Assembly: GCF_005239225.2 (NCBI RefSeq)
Contig: NC_133300.1
Location: 6,601,875 to 6,665,874, forward strand
From: Populus alba
Lineage: Eukaryota > Streptophyta > Magnoliopsida > Malpighiales > Salicaceae
Length of the DNA stretch: 64,000 nucleotides
Direction: 5' to 3'
In this document: positions 1 through 9,815 of the stretch, piece by piece
Layout of the letters: every line of letters begins with the position of its first letter
Numbering within the stretch: position 1 is the first letter of the stretch
The notes under the pieces: generated by a model
Told to the model about the DNA's origin: nothing
The model's input: the letters and a program-made list of their open reading frames with translations, nothing else
Database searches by the model: none
Translations under genes and position numbers: made by a program

Positions 1-207
1 TGAATTCAGTTCCCTTAAAATGGACCCCATAAATGGCAATGCAAGAATAATCATAACGAAAAACAACGAGCGAGACACAACACGCATTACTCGGGAATCA
101 GGAAGCTTAATCACCAAAATGATATCTGAATTTAAGCCAATCCCTCCATTGTGCAAATGCTTGATCTCATTTAGATCCTTGGTAGAAAACCCACTGGCTG
201 ATTCCAT
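1..207 (-). CDS. N-terminal part of an unrecognised membrane-anchored protein, running off the left edge
   Basis: An ATG at 207-205 opens a frame that stays open for all 69 codons to the window edge. An in-frame TGA nine bases upstream makes this ATG the natural start. The visible protein begins MESASGFSTKDLNEIKHLHN, is polar for about 40 residues, and then has one hydrophobic segment at about residues 45-64 (SRSLFFVMIILALPFMG) preceded by arginines (SRVMRVVSR). That layout suggests a type II signal anchor of the kind found in Golgi or ER enzymes, possibly a plant methyltransferase-like protein, but I do not recognise the family. The plus-strand ORF over the same bases looks like a shadow. 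Codon use and the upstream stop support a real gene; the function is unknown. Confidence 0.55.
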   Translation of the reverse strand, partial: MESASGFSTKDLNEIKHLHNGGIGLNSDIILVIKLPDSRVMRVVSRSLFFVMIILALPFMGSILRELNS

Positions 208-900
208 CCCTTTTCACCTTTCCACCTTAGTTTCTCACTCAAAACAATGAATTTAAATCCACAATGGAGTAAAATCTCGAGCTTTCTTCCTAAGTAGCAA
301 AAGCCAACAACTTTGAATAACACAAAGATTGATTCTTTGAAGGAAATGAAACCAGCACAACAAGAAAAGAATGATCATTAGCGAGTACAAAACCTGGAAG
401 CTGTATGGTTTCCACCCACGAGGGCCACACGGTTACTTATAATTCTACACCAAAGGAGCAACAACTCCCTAATTCTCTCAATTTCCATGCTCTCTCTCTC
501 TCTTATTTTCTCTTTCTTTTTCTTTTTTGTCTCACCAAACCCAGATCAGATCAGAACCAACCACTCGCATTTCAGATTTCTAAAACTCACCCAAATGTCG
601 TTCAGAAATCTGAAATGTGAGATTACAAGGAGAGGGAAAGAGAGAGAGGTGTCAAATGTGAACAAGCTTTTGTCCTGTTGTTGGTGTGGCGTTAAGAGTG
701 ATGGGGACAAAGGTGGTTGTGGTGGTTTTAGAGGGTTCGGGACGCAGAAATGATAGGCAAATGTGTGATTGATGAGTTGTAGGATTTGATTTTCTTTGCT
801 TCCATTAGTTTTTTTCAGAATGCCGTGTGAGAAAAGTGTCTTCATTGAGGAATCTTGGAATTAGGACTTGAATCTTGCTAGCTTACGTGTGTTTTGATAA
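208..900 (-). promoter_or_regulatory. Probable 5' leader and promoter region of the left-edge gene
   Basis: This stretch lies upstream of the minus-strand ATG at 207. On the minus strand there is a plausible splice donor near 389-393 (CAG followed by GTTTTG) and an acceptor-like TACTTAG near 290, so the leader may contain an intron; this is inference. A CT-rich tract (plus strand) lies at 487-530. No clear TATA box was identified. ORFs of 71-99 codons on both strands here have no recognisable protein features. Confidence 0.3.
568..617. repeat. Perfect 14-bp inverted repeat with 22-nt spacer
   Basis: CATTTCAGATTTCT at 568-581 is the exact reverse complement of AGAAATCTGAAATG at 604-617. It lies upstream of the left-edge gene and could form a hairpin or be a footprint of a mobile element. 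Its role is unknown. Confidence 0.6.
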
Positions 901-1084
901 TTATGAGTAATCATCCATTACTATATTTGTGTATTTGCATGGGTTTTGGACTGTTCATTTTATAGTTTGCAGTTTGCACATCTCATGGTTTGCTCTTTAT
1001 TTTTTCTCCAACTGATACGTGCTATGGAGACTCCATGGGGGATGTGCTTGCATCGGAATTTAATAAAATTTAAAATTTTTATTT

Positions 1085-1205
1085 AAAATTTTTTATATGT
1101 TTTTTTAAATTATTTTGACATATTAATGTAAAAAATAATTTAATAAAAATAAATAAATATTATTTTAATATATTTTTTGAAAATTACTTTTAAAAACAAC
1201 TTGGA
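1085..1205 (+). repeat. AT-rich dispersed repeat, copy 1
   Basis: Shares the family signature: a 'tattttgacatattaatgt' core, then 'aatattattttaatatattt', then 'actttaaaaacaac'-like sequence. The signature recurs about 13 times in the window in both orientations. Confidence 0.5.
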
Positions 1206-1459
1206 TCTTAATTAATGCGCTGAAGGGCTATTTTGTTTGCTTGTCTTTTATAATTAATAAATTTGGCACGATCTGGTAAGTTGATCCAAAGACTTGTCTA
1301 GATTCAGTTTTAATTTAAACTAGTTTTAATATTGACATGGTTAAACTCGAATAACCTAACAGGCTGGCCCATGACCTGGTTAACTTAGCTAAAACCTGAT
1401 CAAAACTGATAGACCATGTATGAGGTTTGTTTTTCATTGGAGTTCAACAAAATTTAATT

Positions 1460-1612
1460 TTTTTAATTTAAATTTTTTATATATTTTTGAATTGTTTTGA
1501 TGTATTAACGTCAAAAATTATTTAAAGAAAAAAAAAAATATTATTTTGATGTATTTTTTAGCGAAAAATACTTTAAAAAATAATCATTACTACACTCTCA
1601 AACACCGCCTGG
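1460..1612 (+). repeat. AT-rich dispersed repeat, copy 2 (best-preserved right end)
   Basis: Same signature as the other copies: 'gttttgatgtattaacgtca', 'aatattattttgatgtattt', and a right end reading 'cattactacactctcaaaca'. That right end is the most complete in the window and is useful for defining the family edge. Confidence 0.55.
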
Positions 1613-1830
1613 AAAAGACTTTAATTAGAGTGCTAGAGGGTTATTTTGCTTTTTGTCTTTTATAATTATTAAACTCAGCATGACTTGGTAAGTTAATTCT
1701 TACCAAAACCCGATCCAAAGACTTATCTAGATTGAGTTTTAATTTAAACATGTTATAAAATTTTTAAAATTGACTTGAGTTAACTCGGTTAAAATTTGTT
1801 CAAGGCTTATCTAGATTAAAACTAATAAAT

Positions 1831-2755
1831 TTTTAAAATAAATCTAAAACAAAACCTTTTTGGACACAAAAAAAGATAGACCTAGATTGATTGGGTAACT
1901 TGTAAGTTGACTATTGTAAGCTATGAAGGCAACCAAGAGGGGGGATGAGGTGGTTGAAAATCATAGGTAATCCAATCCTCGAGGATGAACGTGAGAGTTT
2001 TTACTGCTTGCTTGCTTGATTTCTTTTTGTAACCATACAAACCTTTTGTCCTTGTAGTCTTTTGCAAGATCAACCTTTTCTATGCTTGATCATATAACCC
2101 TAGTTTTTCTAGAGAAAGTAACTATTTAATAGCTCTATCTGTTAATTTTTTGTTGGGTTATTTTGACAAACACCTGGTGTGCTTTATATACACCAGTTTC
2201 TAGCCATTAGTTCTCTTCCATGAATCTTGCCTTGATGACCTACAATTCTCAATCAGCTTACCAATTCAATCCTTCACAATCTCTGGATAAACTACTAATT
2301 TTCCTCATCTCCAATGTTAGCTCCGAGACTTTCCTTTTTAGTTGGTTTTGATCTTATAGTTGTTGGCGTGTGTAATCTTCTTGTTTCCTTTTTCTCCTTA
2401 TTTTGTTCTTTGTTGTTGATCCAAACCTTGAATATGTCCAGTTTGTTAGCATGCCTTCAGTGGCTTGATTAGGTTGAAAGAAAAACAAATTTCTAGAATT
2501 TTTTTTATATCAGTGACATGTCGCGGTCGGGTTACGTTTTTCTTGAAGGTAAAAAAACATGTTCAGAATTTCAGATATTGCTATGTCTTTTTTAATGGAA
2601 GAAGATTTTAACCGAAAGGGGTTAATTTGATGTGATTTGGTTAATTGTGCATGTTCAAAAACAACTCCAATAACAACTAAAAATAAATTTCAAGATAATA
2701 TATTTTTTTTAATATTAAGATAATAATAAATTGGATTGACTTGACCAACCCGGAT
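1831..2755. other. Gene-free AT-rich stretch, nothing recognised
   Basis: No ORF with protein-like composition, RNA gene or clear repeat boundary was seen. It contains pyrimidine-rich plus-strand sequence around 2080-2450 that resembles transposon-derived filler, without a recognisable domain. Confidence 0.4.
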
Positions 2756-3300
2756 TAACATATCAAATATATGACTTCAGGTTATGAGACTCAAAATAAA
2801 TTATAAAACTCAATTTTCAGTTAACATAATGTTGAAGAATAAAACTGAAAAAAAAAATCAACTGAAAAAAAAGCGATCCGAATTAACCTATCAAACTCGC
2901 GACTCGGGTTATAAGACCGAAATAACTCATAAAAAAATTAAAATAAATTATGAAGTTCAATTCTCAATCAATCTAGTGTTGAAAGATGAGAAAAAAATAA
3001 GTTAAAAAAAACATAAAAAAACTCTTGACTCGCGACTCGGGTTATAAGACCGAAATAACCTCATAAAAAAATTAAAATAAATTATGAAATTCAATTCTCA
3101 ATCAATTTATTGTTGAAAGATGAGGAAAAAATCAGTTAAAAAAAACATAAAAACAAATAACTCAAGTTAATCTGCTAAACTCATGACTTAGGTCATGAGA
3201 CTGAAATAATCTCATAAAAAAATAAAAATAACATGATTTAACTCAGATTAACTTGTCAAATTTATAACCCTGATCATAAGACCGAGATAATCCTATAAAA
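2756..3300. repeat. Degenerate tandem array, about 4-5 units of 128-151 bp
   Basis: Repeating landmark 'gactcgggttataagaccga' or close variants occur at about 2773, 2901, 3034, 3185 and 3265. Each is followed by 'aaataa(c)ctcataaaaaaa', a poly-A-rich stretch and 'caattctcaatcaat...ttgaaagatga'. Unit lengths are about 128, 133 and 151 bp. The inverse wording (ggtctcatgacccgggtc) is familiar from degenerate poplar repeats. There is no coding content. Confidence 0.6.
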
Positions 3301-3621
3301 AACATGTGCATGGTGAGGTGAGATAGCGGCGTGAAGCTCTCAAGAAGGACTCCATGTTCCTTCCCTCTCAATAATTGAACTCTTAGTTAATTTGATCATC
3401 AGGTTTTGTAAATTCCATATAATTCAACAAGTGACCGCTTGTAAAGTTGAATGGTATTATAACGTTCGAAGCGCCAGTATGCAGAGGCTGCCATTAACAG
3501 TCACACCTTTGAACTGGAAAACACACGAACCTAGTCCTTCTACCAGCACTAACCCAAGTCAACATGTGAACGGAGATTGCCGCGCCCAGCTTTCAAGAAG
3601 GTCTCTGTGTTCTTTCCCAGC
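3301..3621 (+). promoter_or_regulatory. Imperfectly duplicated proximal promoter block of the DIC-like gene
   Basis: 3301-3367 and 3561-3621 are imperfect copies: both begin 'aacatgtg', both include 'agct(c/t)tcaagaagg' and 'tgttc(c/t)ttccc'. The downstream copy lies just before the TATA box of the carrier gene. The duplication would have doubled any element in this segment. Confidence 0.5.
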
Positions 3622-3633
3622 GTCTAGTCTCTG

Positions 3634-3641
3634 TATAAATA
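3634..3641 (+). promoter_or_regulatory. TATA box of the DIC-like gene
   Basis: TATAAATA is followed about 30 bp later by a pyrimidine-rich leader (3660-3760) and then by the ATG at 3802. The placement is standard for a plant core promoter, so this promoter outlived the breakage of the coding region. Confidence 0.6.
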
Positions 3642-4028
3642 TGGATGGATTATGGTCTTAACACTCATCAACACACCATTTTTTATCTCTCCTTCCTCTC
3701 TTGTATATTCACTCTGTTCATTTCTCCATCGATCTCGATTGTTAATTCCACTCTTTCTTTGATCAATATCAGCTTTTGAAAGTCCCATTAGAAACTATAT
3801 CATGGGTTTGAAAGGTTTTGCTGAGGGTGGTATTGCCTCCATCATTGCCGGTGCTTCCACTCACCCTTTGGATTTAATCAAGGTCCGTATGCAACTTCAA
3901 GGTGAATCCCACGTCCCAAATCCATCTTCCGTGCAATCCTATCGCCCTGCTTTTGCATTGAGCTCTACGGCCAACATCTCCTTACCGACCACCTTAGAAC
4001 CCCCTCCTCCACCCCGTCTGGGACCCCT

Positions 4029-4990
4029 TTATAGCCACTTGTGATTTTTGGGTTGAGAAGAAGCTGCACAATTTGCAAAGAAATCAGAACCAGACATTTT
4101 TGGGCATTGTTTAGCGGTATGACCCAGTTGATCACACAACTGACATTTCAGTTTAAACCTCCTATGACCCGAATTGAAATATCCATTTTGGTGAGCCCCA
4201 TTATGTCCACATGGAGTAGAAGAAGAAACCGGAGGACACCATTTGAACTGTCTAGAATTGGAAGAAAACTGAGGGCTCCAGCGATTGGAATAATTAGCAG
4301 TGGGAACAAATGAATTTGCATATTGTTGCTCCAGCCGCCGAAGATAATTCACATGATTGACAAGAAGATCATGAATTTCTTCAAATGTCAGAGACGTTTC
4401 ACGGGCACGAATAGGTGCTGCAATTTCTCTGAATTCAATACCCAATCCATTGAGTATGTATAGAGTTAGGTCATCGTTTGAAACAAGATGATCGATGACA
4501 ACGAGCTCATCAGCAATTACTTTAATGCCTTGAAGAAATTCAGTAACTAAACGAGACCCACGAGTGCTCAAGATTAAGTCTTCCTTAAGCTACATCACAC
4601 GCGTTCTGGATTTGCCGACATACAACCGGGTAAGTGCTGTCCAGGCCTCATTTGATGTTTTTTAGGCAGAGAGAAGGGGGGTAATAGTGGTGGAGGTGGA
4701 GGCGAGAATAGCATGTAGAATAAGTTTATCTTGGCGAATCCAGTGGGAATTCGCAGCTTTAGATGCAGTGAGGTTTTGTGCATCAATAGCAGGACATTTG
4801 AGTGTACCTGTTACAAAATCAATAAGGTCATAGCTAATGAGCAGGGCTTCAAATTGAGCACGCCACTAAGGAAAGGTAGAGGGAATGAGTTTTTCATTGA
4901 TGGTTGTGGCAGCATTGATTGTGAAATAGGTGAGAGTGTTGAATCGGTGGAAGGTGCAGTGCAAGTTGCCATTTGCAGGAAGCAGTATAA
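4029..4990 (-). pseudogene. Copia gag remnant with CCHC zinc knuckle
   Basis: The 4571-4029 frame reads STRGSRLVTEFLQGIKVIAD...LTLYILNGLG...RETSLTFEEIHDLL and then CQLCDQLGHTAKQC, the C-X2-C-X4-H-X4-C nucleic-acid-binding knuckle. Upstream, frames covering 4600-4970 give the usual Copia gag N-terminal wording (WRAQFEALLISYDLIDFV, then RQDKLILHAILAST). They are separated by frame changes and one in-frame TAG just before WRAQFEALL. Gag would package element RNA; this copy is dead. The family call is secure. Confidence 0.8.
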
Positions 4991-5271
4991 GGACAGTGAA
5001 AGGGATGAATACTCGTTAGAGATTTTTTAGCTCTAATAACATATAGGAACTTTACACTGCAATATTTAAGTAATGCAATACTATATTTCTTATTCATTTG
5101 TTGTAATATATACAGTCTAGAACCTTAATTGCAGGATTCAAAATATGTGTAAAGAAAAGATAATTACAATCAGAATTCATAACAATATTTCAAACTAATT
5201 CTATGATTATGAAGAGCACAAAATCTGGCACTTATCATGGTAACAACTGCGGTTGACTTGGCAAGGTGTTA
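4030..5271 (-). mobile_element. Truncated Ty1/Copia remnant (partial LTR, primer-binding site, gag) inserted in the DIC-like gene
   Basis: Read on the minus strand, the order is LTR-like sequence (about 5271-5046), a decayed primer-binding site, a gag start near 4972, the gag body, and a zinc knuckle ending at 4030. The element stops just before the position where the protease active site would follow. Host sequence at the junctions suggests a short duplication of CCCTT(T): ...GGACCCCTTT at 4029-4030 and ...CCCTTTCC at about 5270. The exact duplication length is unclear because of the repeated bases. Confidence 0.75.
5025..5046 (-). other. Decayed initiator-tRNA-Met primer-binding site
   Basis: Minus strand reads TGTTATTAGAGCTAAAAAAT, close to the Copia primer-binding site TGGTATCAGAGC. 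It lies where expected, between the LTR-like end and gag. Recognition relies on position plus partial match. Confidence 0.45.
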
Positions 5272-6026
5272 ATTGCATCAGATTCCTTGATACCCTTTCC
5301 ATTGGTGTCCGTATCATCCAATCCGAGGGTACTGCCGCTCTTTTTTCTGGTGTCTCCGCTACCATCCTCCGCCAAACCTTATACTCCACCACCCGTATGG
5401 GCCTTTATGATGTCCTCAAACATAAATGGATGGATCCAGATACTAATACCATGCCACTTGTACGTAAGATCGTGGCTGGGCTAATCTTCGGTGCTGTTGG
5501 TAACCCTCCTGATGTAGCCATGGTCCGCATGCAGGCTGATGGACGTCTCCCAATTGAACAGCGTAGAAACTACAAGAGTGTTGTCGATGCCTTAAGTCAA
5601 ATGTCAAAAGCAGGAGGGTGTCGCTAGCCTGTGGCGGGGTTCGAGTCTTACAGTCAACCGAGCGATGATTGTGATGGCGTCACAGCTTGCATCATATGAT
5701 CAAGCCAAGGAGATGATCTTGGAGAAGGGTTTGATGAGTGATGGGATCGGCACCCATGTTTCAGCAATTTTTTGGCTGGTTTTGTGGCTTCCGTTGCTTC
5801 AAACCCAATTGATGTGATCAAGACTAGAATTATGAACATGAAGGTTGAGCCCGGGGTTGAACCACCTTACAAGGACGCATTAGATTGTGCAATGAAGACT
5901 GTCAAGGCAGAGGGTCCTATGGCCTTGTATAAGGGCTTTATCCCTACAATTTCTAGACAAGGACCTTTTACTGTTGTGCTATTTGTCACATTAGAACAAG
6001 TTCGGAAATTACTTAAAGATTTCTAA

Positions 6027-6300
6027 TCAATTATTACGATGAAGAAGATAGCTAAAGATTGATCTAAACTGAAGGAAGGCAGTAGAACAAGCACTCAAGC
6101 TTGATTTATTTGTTCAACTTTGATTACATGTTGGTAGCAATATAATTTCCCCCCTTCATTATTTGTTTAAGAGTGTGGTTGAACATTCATGGATGAACAA
6201 TGGCCACTACAGTTATCCAATAATATTAATTAATTCCTCATGTGGTGATGATCAGTGGTGAAATATACTGCAAAATTACAGAAAGCTAGTCTGATTTCGA
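6027..6300 (+). other. 3' flank of the DIC-like pseudogene
   Basis: AT-rich sequence after the carrier stop, including 'tccaataatattaattaatt', is compatible with a former 3' UTR. No defined polyadenylation signal was chosen. Confidence 0.35.
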
Positions 6301-6429
6301 GATCATACTCTCAAGTATGAAAATCTTTCCAGATTTTAAAGACAGAAATGTACAACGTCAAATGTTCTTCTTCCTGGTTTGAAAACCTCTCCCCTCTTCC
6401 TAAGCCTCCTGAGTCCTGGGCTCTTGGCG

Positions 6430-6545
6430 GAAAACTTGCTGGACCTTGGCAGGCACAAGCCCTAGCATCCATTGGAGCAAAATCGAGCCTCAACAGCTTT
6501 CGAATCGAGGGTGCTAGGGCTTGAAAACCAAGCTCCAAGTTGGGC
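6430..6545. repeat. Foldback: 15-bp inverted repeat within a longer imperfect stem
   Basis: CAAGCCCTAGCATCC (6456-6470) pairs with GGGTGCTAGGGCTTG (6509-6523) at 14 of 15 positions across a 38-nt loop. Further outward, CTTGG/CCAAG and weaker pairing extend the stem. The overlapping minus-strand 87-codon ORF (6574-6311) has no recognisable domain. Confidence 0.5.
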
Positions 6546-8110
6546 CATAACAGTAACACATGGAAGTTCATCATAGCTGAGGATGTAAGGAGAGAAATAA
6601 ATGATAAACCCAGATGGGATCATAATTAGATCTTAGGATCATAATACAGCTCGCCGGAAATGATGTCCCAGCAAGCTCAATCATTCGTTTTCACCCTCCA
6701 ATGCAGACGTGATATGCCCAGATGCCGTGTGTTCTTGATGGTTTGAGCCTCTCATCAGCCATTTTGGTGGACCAAACTCCCTTCTACAGCAAGTTTTCAT
6801 TAGCAGCAGGAGCTTGAAAAACTCAACCACCATGGTTTGAACAATGATGCTGCATTATATCTTTGCTGCACGTGAATCAATATGCCAAAGCGCTCATTAT
6901 TGGTGGGGTGATTCTACAGCCACAATCACATTTCTTTTCTGTTAGTTTTCAAACCAAAACTCAGAATTATCTTGCGGATGTGGCCACTAATCCTATAGTA
7001 TTAAAAAGTAAATGCAATCTTAAGTAATATTATGTTTTTTTTTTTTTTGGAAGGATTAAGTAATATCATGTTACCATACATTACTTTCAATTCATGAGAT
7101 GCAAGTGATATTGAAACTGCTTGTAATAAGTTAATTTGAGAAATACAAAGCTAGAAATCTAACTCAAATTAATTTTTTAAATGGAGATGAAAAAAAAAAA
7201 ATTGATCTAAATTGTTGATTATATCATGTTTTAATAATCCAATTGATATAATCAAATCCAATCAGATAAATATATATATAAAAATAAAACAGTATTATTT
7301 TAATACAAATAATTAATCTAATTTAATAACATAAATTTTTATTTAAGTCGAATTTCAAGTAAAGTCTCACAACTTTTACATTTAATACAAAAAATTTAAA
7401 TGTTTATTTATTAAAAAGTCAGTATTTGTAAACTTTATTATTCTATTTCTTACCATCTTTATATCTAGTCTTGTAATGACGAAACATGATATCATGGAAA
7501 GGATCACCCACCAAATAGGAGATCAAAACCTTTAATCATAGAAAATGTTGATTTTTATTTTTAAAAAAAAAAACATCAAAATATTTTTTTATTTTTTTAA
7601 CATCAATACATTAAAAATATTAAAAAAAAAACAATATAAAAAACACCAATTTAAAACTTTTTCACATCAAACACGGTTTTAAAACCTAGCTAAACATAAT
7701 TTTAACCCCAAAAAAAAAAAACAAATGGCCTCGAAACCCAGTTGTTGATGATTACTGTCCTCAATAGATGAGGTTGGACAACAATAATTTCTATTGAAAA
7801 ATCCCCTTCAAACTCCTGCAACTTCTGGCAGCCATGAAATCTGCAGCTCATCTTGCTAGGCCTCTTGACACAGCGCCTGCTGCCTAGCCATGAACCTATT
7901 CTCTTCTCAGATGAGCTGATTGCCTCTCACCGACGAGAGTTGAGAAATCCGACCATGCTTGGTCAAGTTACTTTATTTCTCCTCCGCCAATTATCACGGC
8001 AGCTAAAGTTTTCAAGGCCTGCGGTGGAAAAAAGGTTTCCTCTCACAGTCGAATGCTAAATTATTCCGTTTGTCGGACACTTAACAATGAAGACTCAAGG
8101 TGAAAGGAGG
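6546..8110. other. Unrecognised sequence of mixed composition
   Basis: 6550-6960 and 7790-8110 have higher GC than their surroundings and short ORFs (for example 7853-8059, 68 codons) but no domain I recognise. Between them, 7000-7750 is AT-rich with poly-A/T runs. They may be remnants of decayed genes or of transposon cargo. Confidence 0.35.
7555..7690 (-). repeat. AT-rich dispersed repeat, copy 3
   Basis: Reverse-orientation copy with 'catcaaaatattttttt', 'aacatcaatacattaaaaat' and 'acaccaatttaaaac' blocks. Confidence 0.4.
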
Positions 8111-8510
8111 CAGGGTGGGCTGCAAAGCACTAGATTTATGTATAATATAATCTTTATTTTCTTTCAAGATTAACCTTTCTTTTTTTAACTTTTTTTCTAT
8201 TATCTTTATCAAGGCTTTTTCCTTCAAAAAATCTATATTTTATGTGTGTAGAACTTCTTTATCGTCCACTAGAAAACATCAATATCATACACAGCCCGTG
8301 CCCGTTTTATCTCCACTAATCATCACTTTCAAAAGCCACATTTGCCTCTAATTACATCACTAAAGTTACTCGGTTTTGCTTTAATTTTAGGTAAATACAT
8401 GAATCAAGTGCATTACAACATTGTATTGACTCATTACAACATTTTATATGCACACACGCGTACAATGTTTACTCAAATCAACGATTGCCTGGTTGTAGTG
8501 TGGTGAAGAT

Positions 8511-8715
8511 TGCTTTTTAGAGTGTTTTTCACTTGAAAATATATTAAAATAATATTTTTTTTATTTTTAAAAATTTATTTTTGATATCAATATATCAAAA
8601 TAATCTAAAAAACTAATTTAAAAGTAAAAAAAAATCAAAAAATTTTAAAAATACGACTGAATCGTAAAACCAAAAGTATCTAAAAAGTACTTTTAAAAAG
8701 CAAATTTCAACTATT
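8511..8715 (-). repeat. AT-rich dispersed repeat, copy 4
   Basis: Reverse-orientation copy: 'gtttttcacttgaaaatata', 'ttaaaataatattttttt', 'tttgatatcaatatatcaaa', then 'aatctaaaaaactaatttaa'. Sits 60 bp from another copy in the same orientation. Confidence 0.55.
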
Positions 8716-8774
8716 ACTTGAGCGATCAATGTTTACTTGAATTAAGGAGTGTATATTTAGAACGTAATAGAGGT

Positions 8775-8965
8775 TATTTTTCAGAATATTTTTTGCTTGA
8801 AAATATATCAAAATAATATATATTTTTTAAAAAATTTATTTTTGATATCAGCACTTCAAAACGATCTAAAAAAATTAATTTAAAACTAAAAATTTTTTTT
8901 AAAAATACAATCAAATCATAGTACCAAACTGGATCTTAAAATAAAACTTTTAGAAAGTAAATTGC
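8775..8965 (-). repeat. AT-rich dispersed repeat, copy 5
   Basis: Reverse-orientation copy matching copy 4 block by block ('ttgcttgaaaatatatcaaa', 'tttttgatatcagcacttca', 'aaattaatttaaaactaaaa'). Copies 4 and 5 may be a tandem duplication. Confidence 0.55.
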
Positions 8966-9634
8966 CAAAAACTCAGGGATGCGTGGGACCATATTTTAAT
9001 ATTAGGGCCTAAAGTTGATACTACTTTTTTTCCCCATGAGGGTGGGGGAACAAGGAAAGGTATGATCAATACTTGAAATATAAACCATTGGGACTGTGTT
9101 TGTTTCTTTAGGTCATAAACAAATAGACTCCAAAAAGAGTATAACTTTACAAAATTATATGTTTAAATTGGTTTAATAGCATATTTTATCCGTAAATTAT
9201 TAGAATTATGGTAAAATAAAATCCAGACTATTACTTTGACTATCAACTAAAATGCTTTATACGATGTCATATAGAGCATTTTTTTACGATAAAAGCTGAT
9301 AAAAGACTTTAATTTACTCAAGAAATAATAGTTTAAAAACACAATTTATCAAATTAATAATTCATGTTTTATTACAATTCCTTATAAATACACCAGACGA
9401 GATATAAGGTTGAAATTGATCCATATATCTTGATAATTTTAAAAAAAATAGACCGATATAGTTTATTTAACTTATATAATAAGGCCTTGTGACAATGTAT
9501 AGTTTAATTTAAAAGGAGAAAAATGCATATAGAAATTATTATCTTGACAATTTTTACGTGATTAACATGGATTTACGCACTCCTGAAACATGAAAGATTA
9601 TCAATATGATGAATTCTTTTTATTAATATGTTTG
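8966..9634. other. Gene-free AT-rich stretch
   Basis: Nothing recognisable beyond short poly-A/T runs and a G-rich word at 9040 ('gagggtgggggaacaaggaa'). Confidence 0.4.
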
Positions 9635-9815
9635 TTTTTATATTTTAAAATTTTTTAAAAAAATTAATTTTTTATTATTTTAAATTAATTTTTTTTTGTT
9701 TTCAAATTGTGTTGACGTGTTGATGTAAAAAAAATTAAAAATATTTTTTCGATCTATTTTTAAGTAAAAATCACTTTAAAAAATAATCATTGCTACAACA
9801 TTAAAGCGAGCTATA
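9635..9815 (+). repeat. AT-rich dispersed repeat, copy 6
   Basis: 'caaattgtgttgacgtgttg', then 'atgtaaaaaaaattaaaaat', then 'actttaaaaaataatcattg' with the same order as copy 2. Confidence 0.55.

Larger units (their letters stand above)
1060..1830. repeat. Two-unit local duplication, period about 415 bp
   Basis: The block around 1214-1320 (growing from 'gggctattttgtttgcttgt' to 'gtctagattcagttttaat') recurs at 1627-1745 with roughly 80-85% identity by eye. Each unit starts with a copy of the AT-rich dispersed repeat seen elsewhere in the window. This is a degenerate tandem duplication of repeat-derived DNA with no coding content. Confidence 0.55.
3802..6026 (+). pseudogene. Mitochondrial dicarboxylate carrier / uncoupling-protein-like (DIC/PUMP4-6), disrupted
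   Basis: The family imports and exchanges dicarboxylates across the inner mitochondrial membrane and is encoded by intronless genes in Arabidopsis (DIC1-3). The coding remnant begins MGLKGFAEGGIASIIAG and keeps the three carrier signatures: HPLDLIKVRM, NPPDVAMVRM (usually NPAD) and NPIDVIKTRI. It ends VTLEQVRKLLKDF at 6026. Breaks: (1) about 1.2 kb of antisense retrotransposon DNA is inserted after ...RLGP at about 4030 and coding homology resumes at about 5271; (2) four residues are missing before the second signature, around 5490; (3) one extra base near 5610 shifts the frame; (4) one base is missing in a T run near 5773, restoring it. No full-length protein can be made. The promoter and leader look preserved, so transcription is possible. 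High confidence in the family, moderate in the exact paralogue. Confidence 0.85.

Noticed and set aside
546..845. A 99-codon minus-strand ORF
   Set aside because: Low-complexity, no domain, and located in the leader/promoter of the left-edge gene; its repeated residues come from the inverted repeat.
6840..6860. miR172-like word 'caatgatgctgcat'
   Set aside because: Only the last part matches miR172 and no complementary arm lies nearby.
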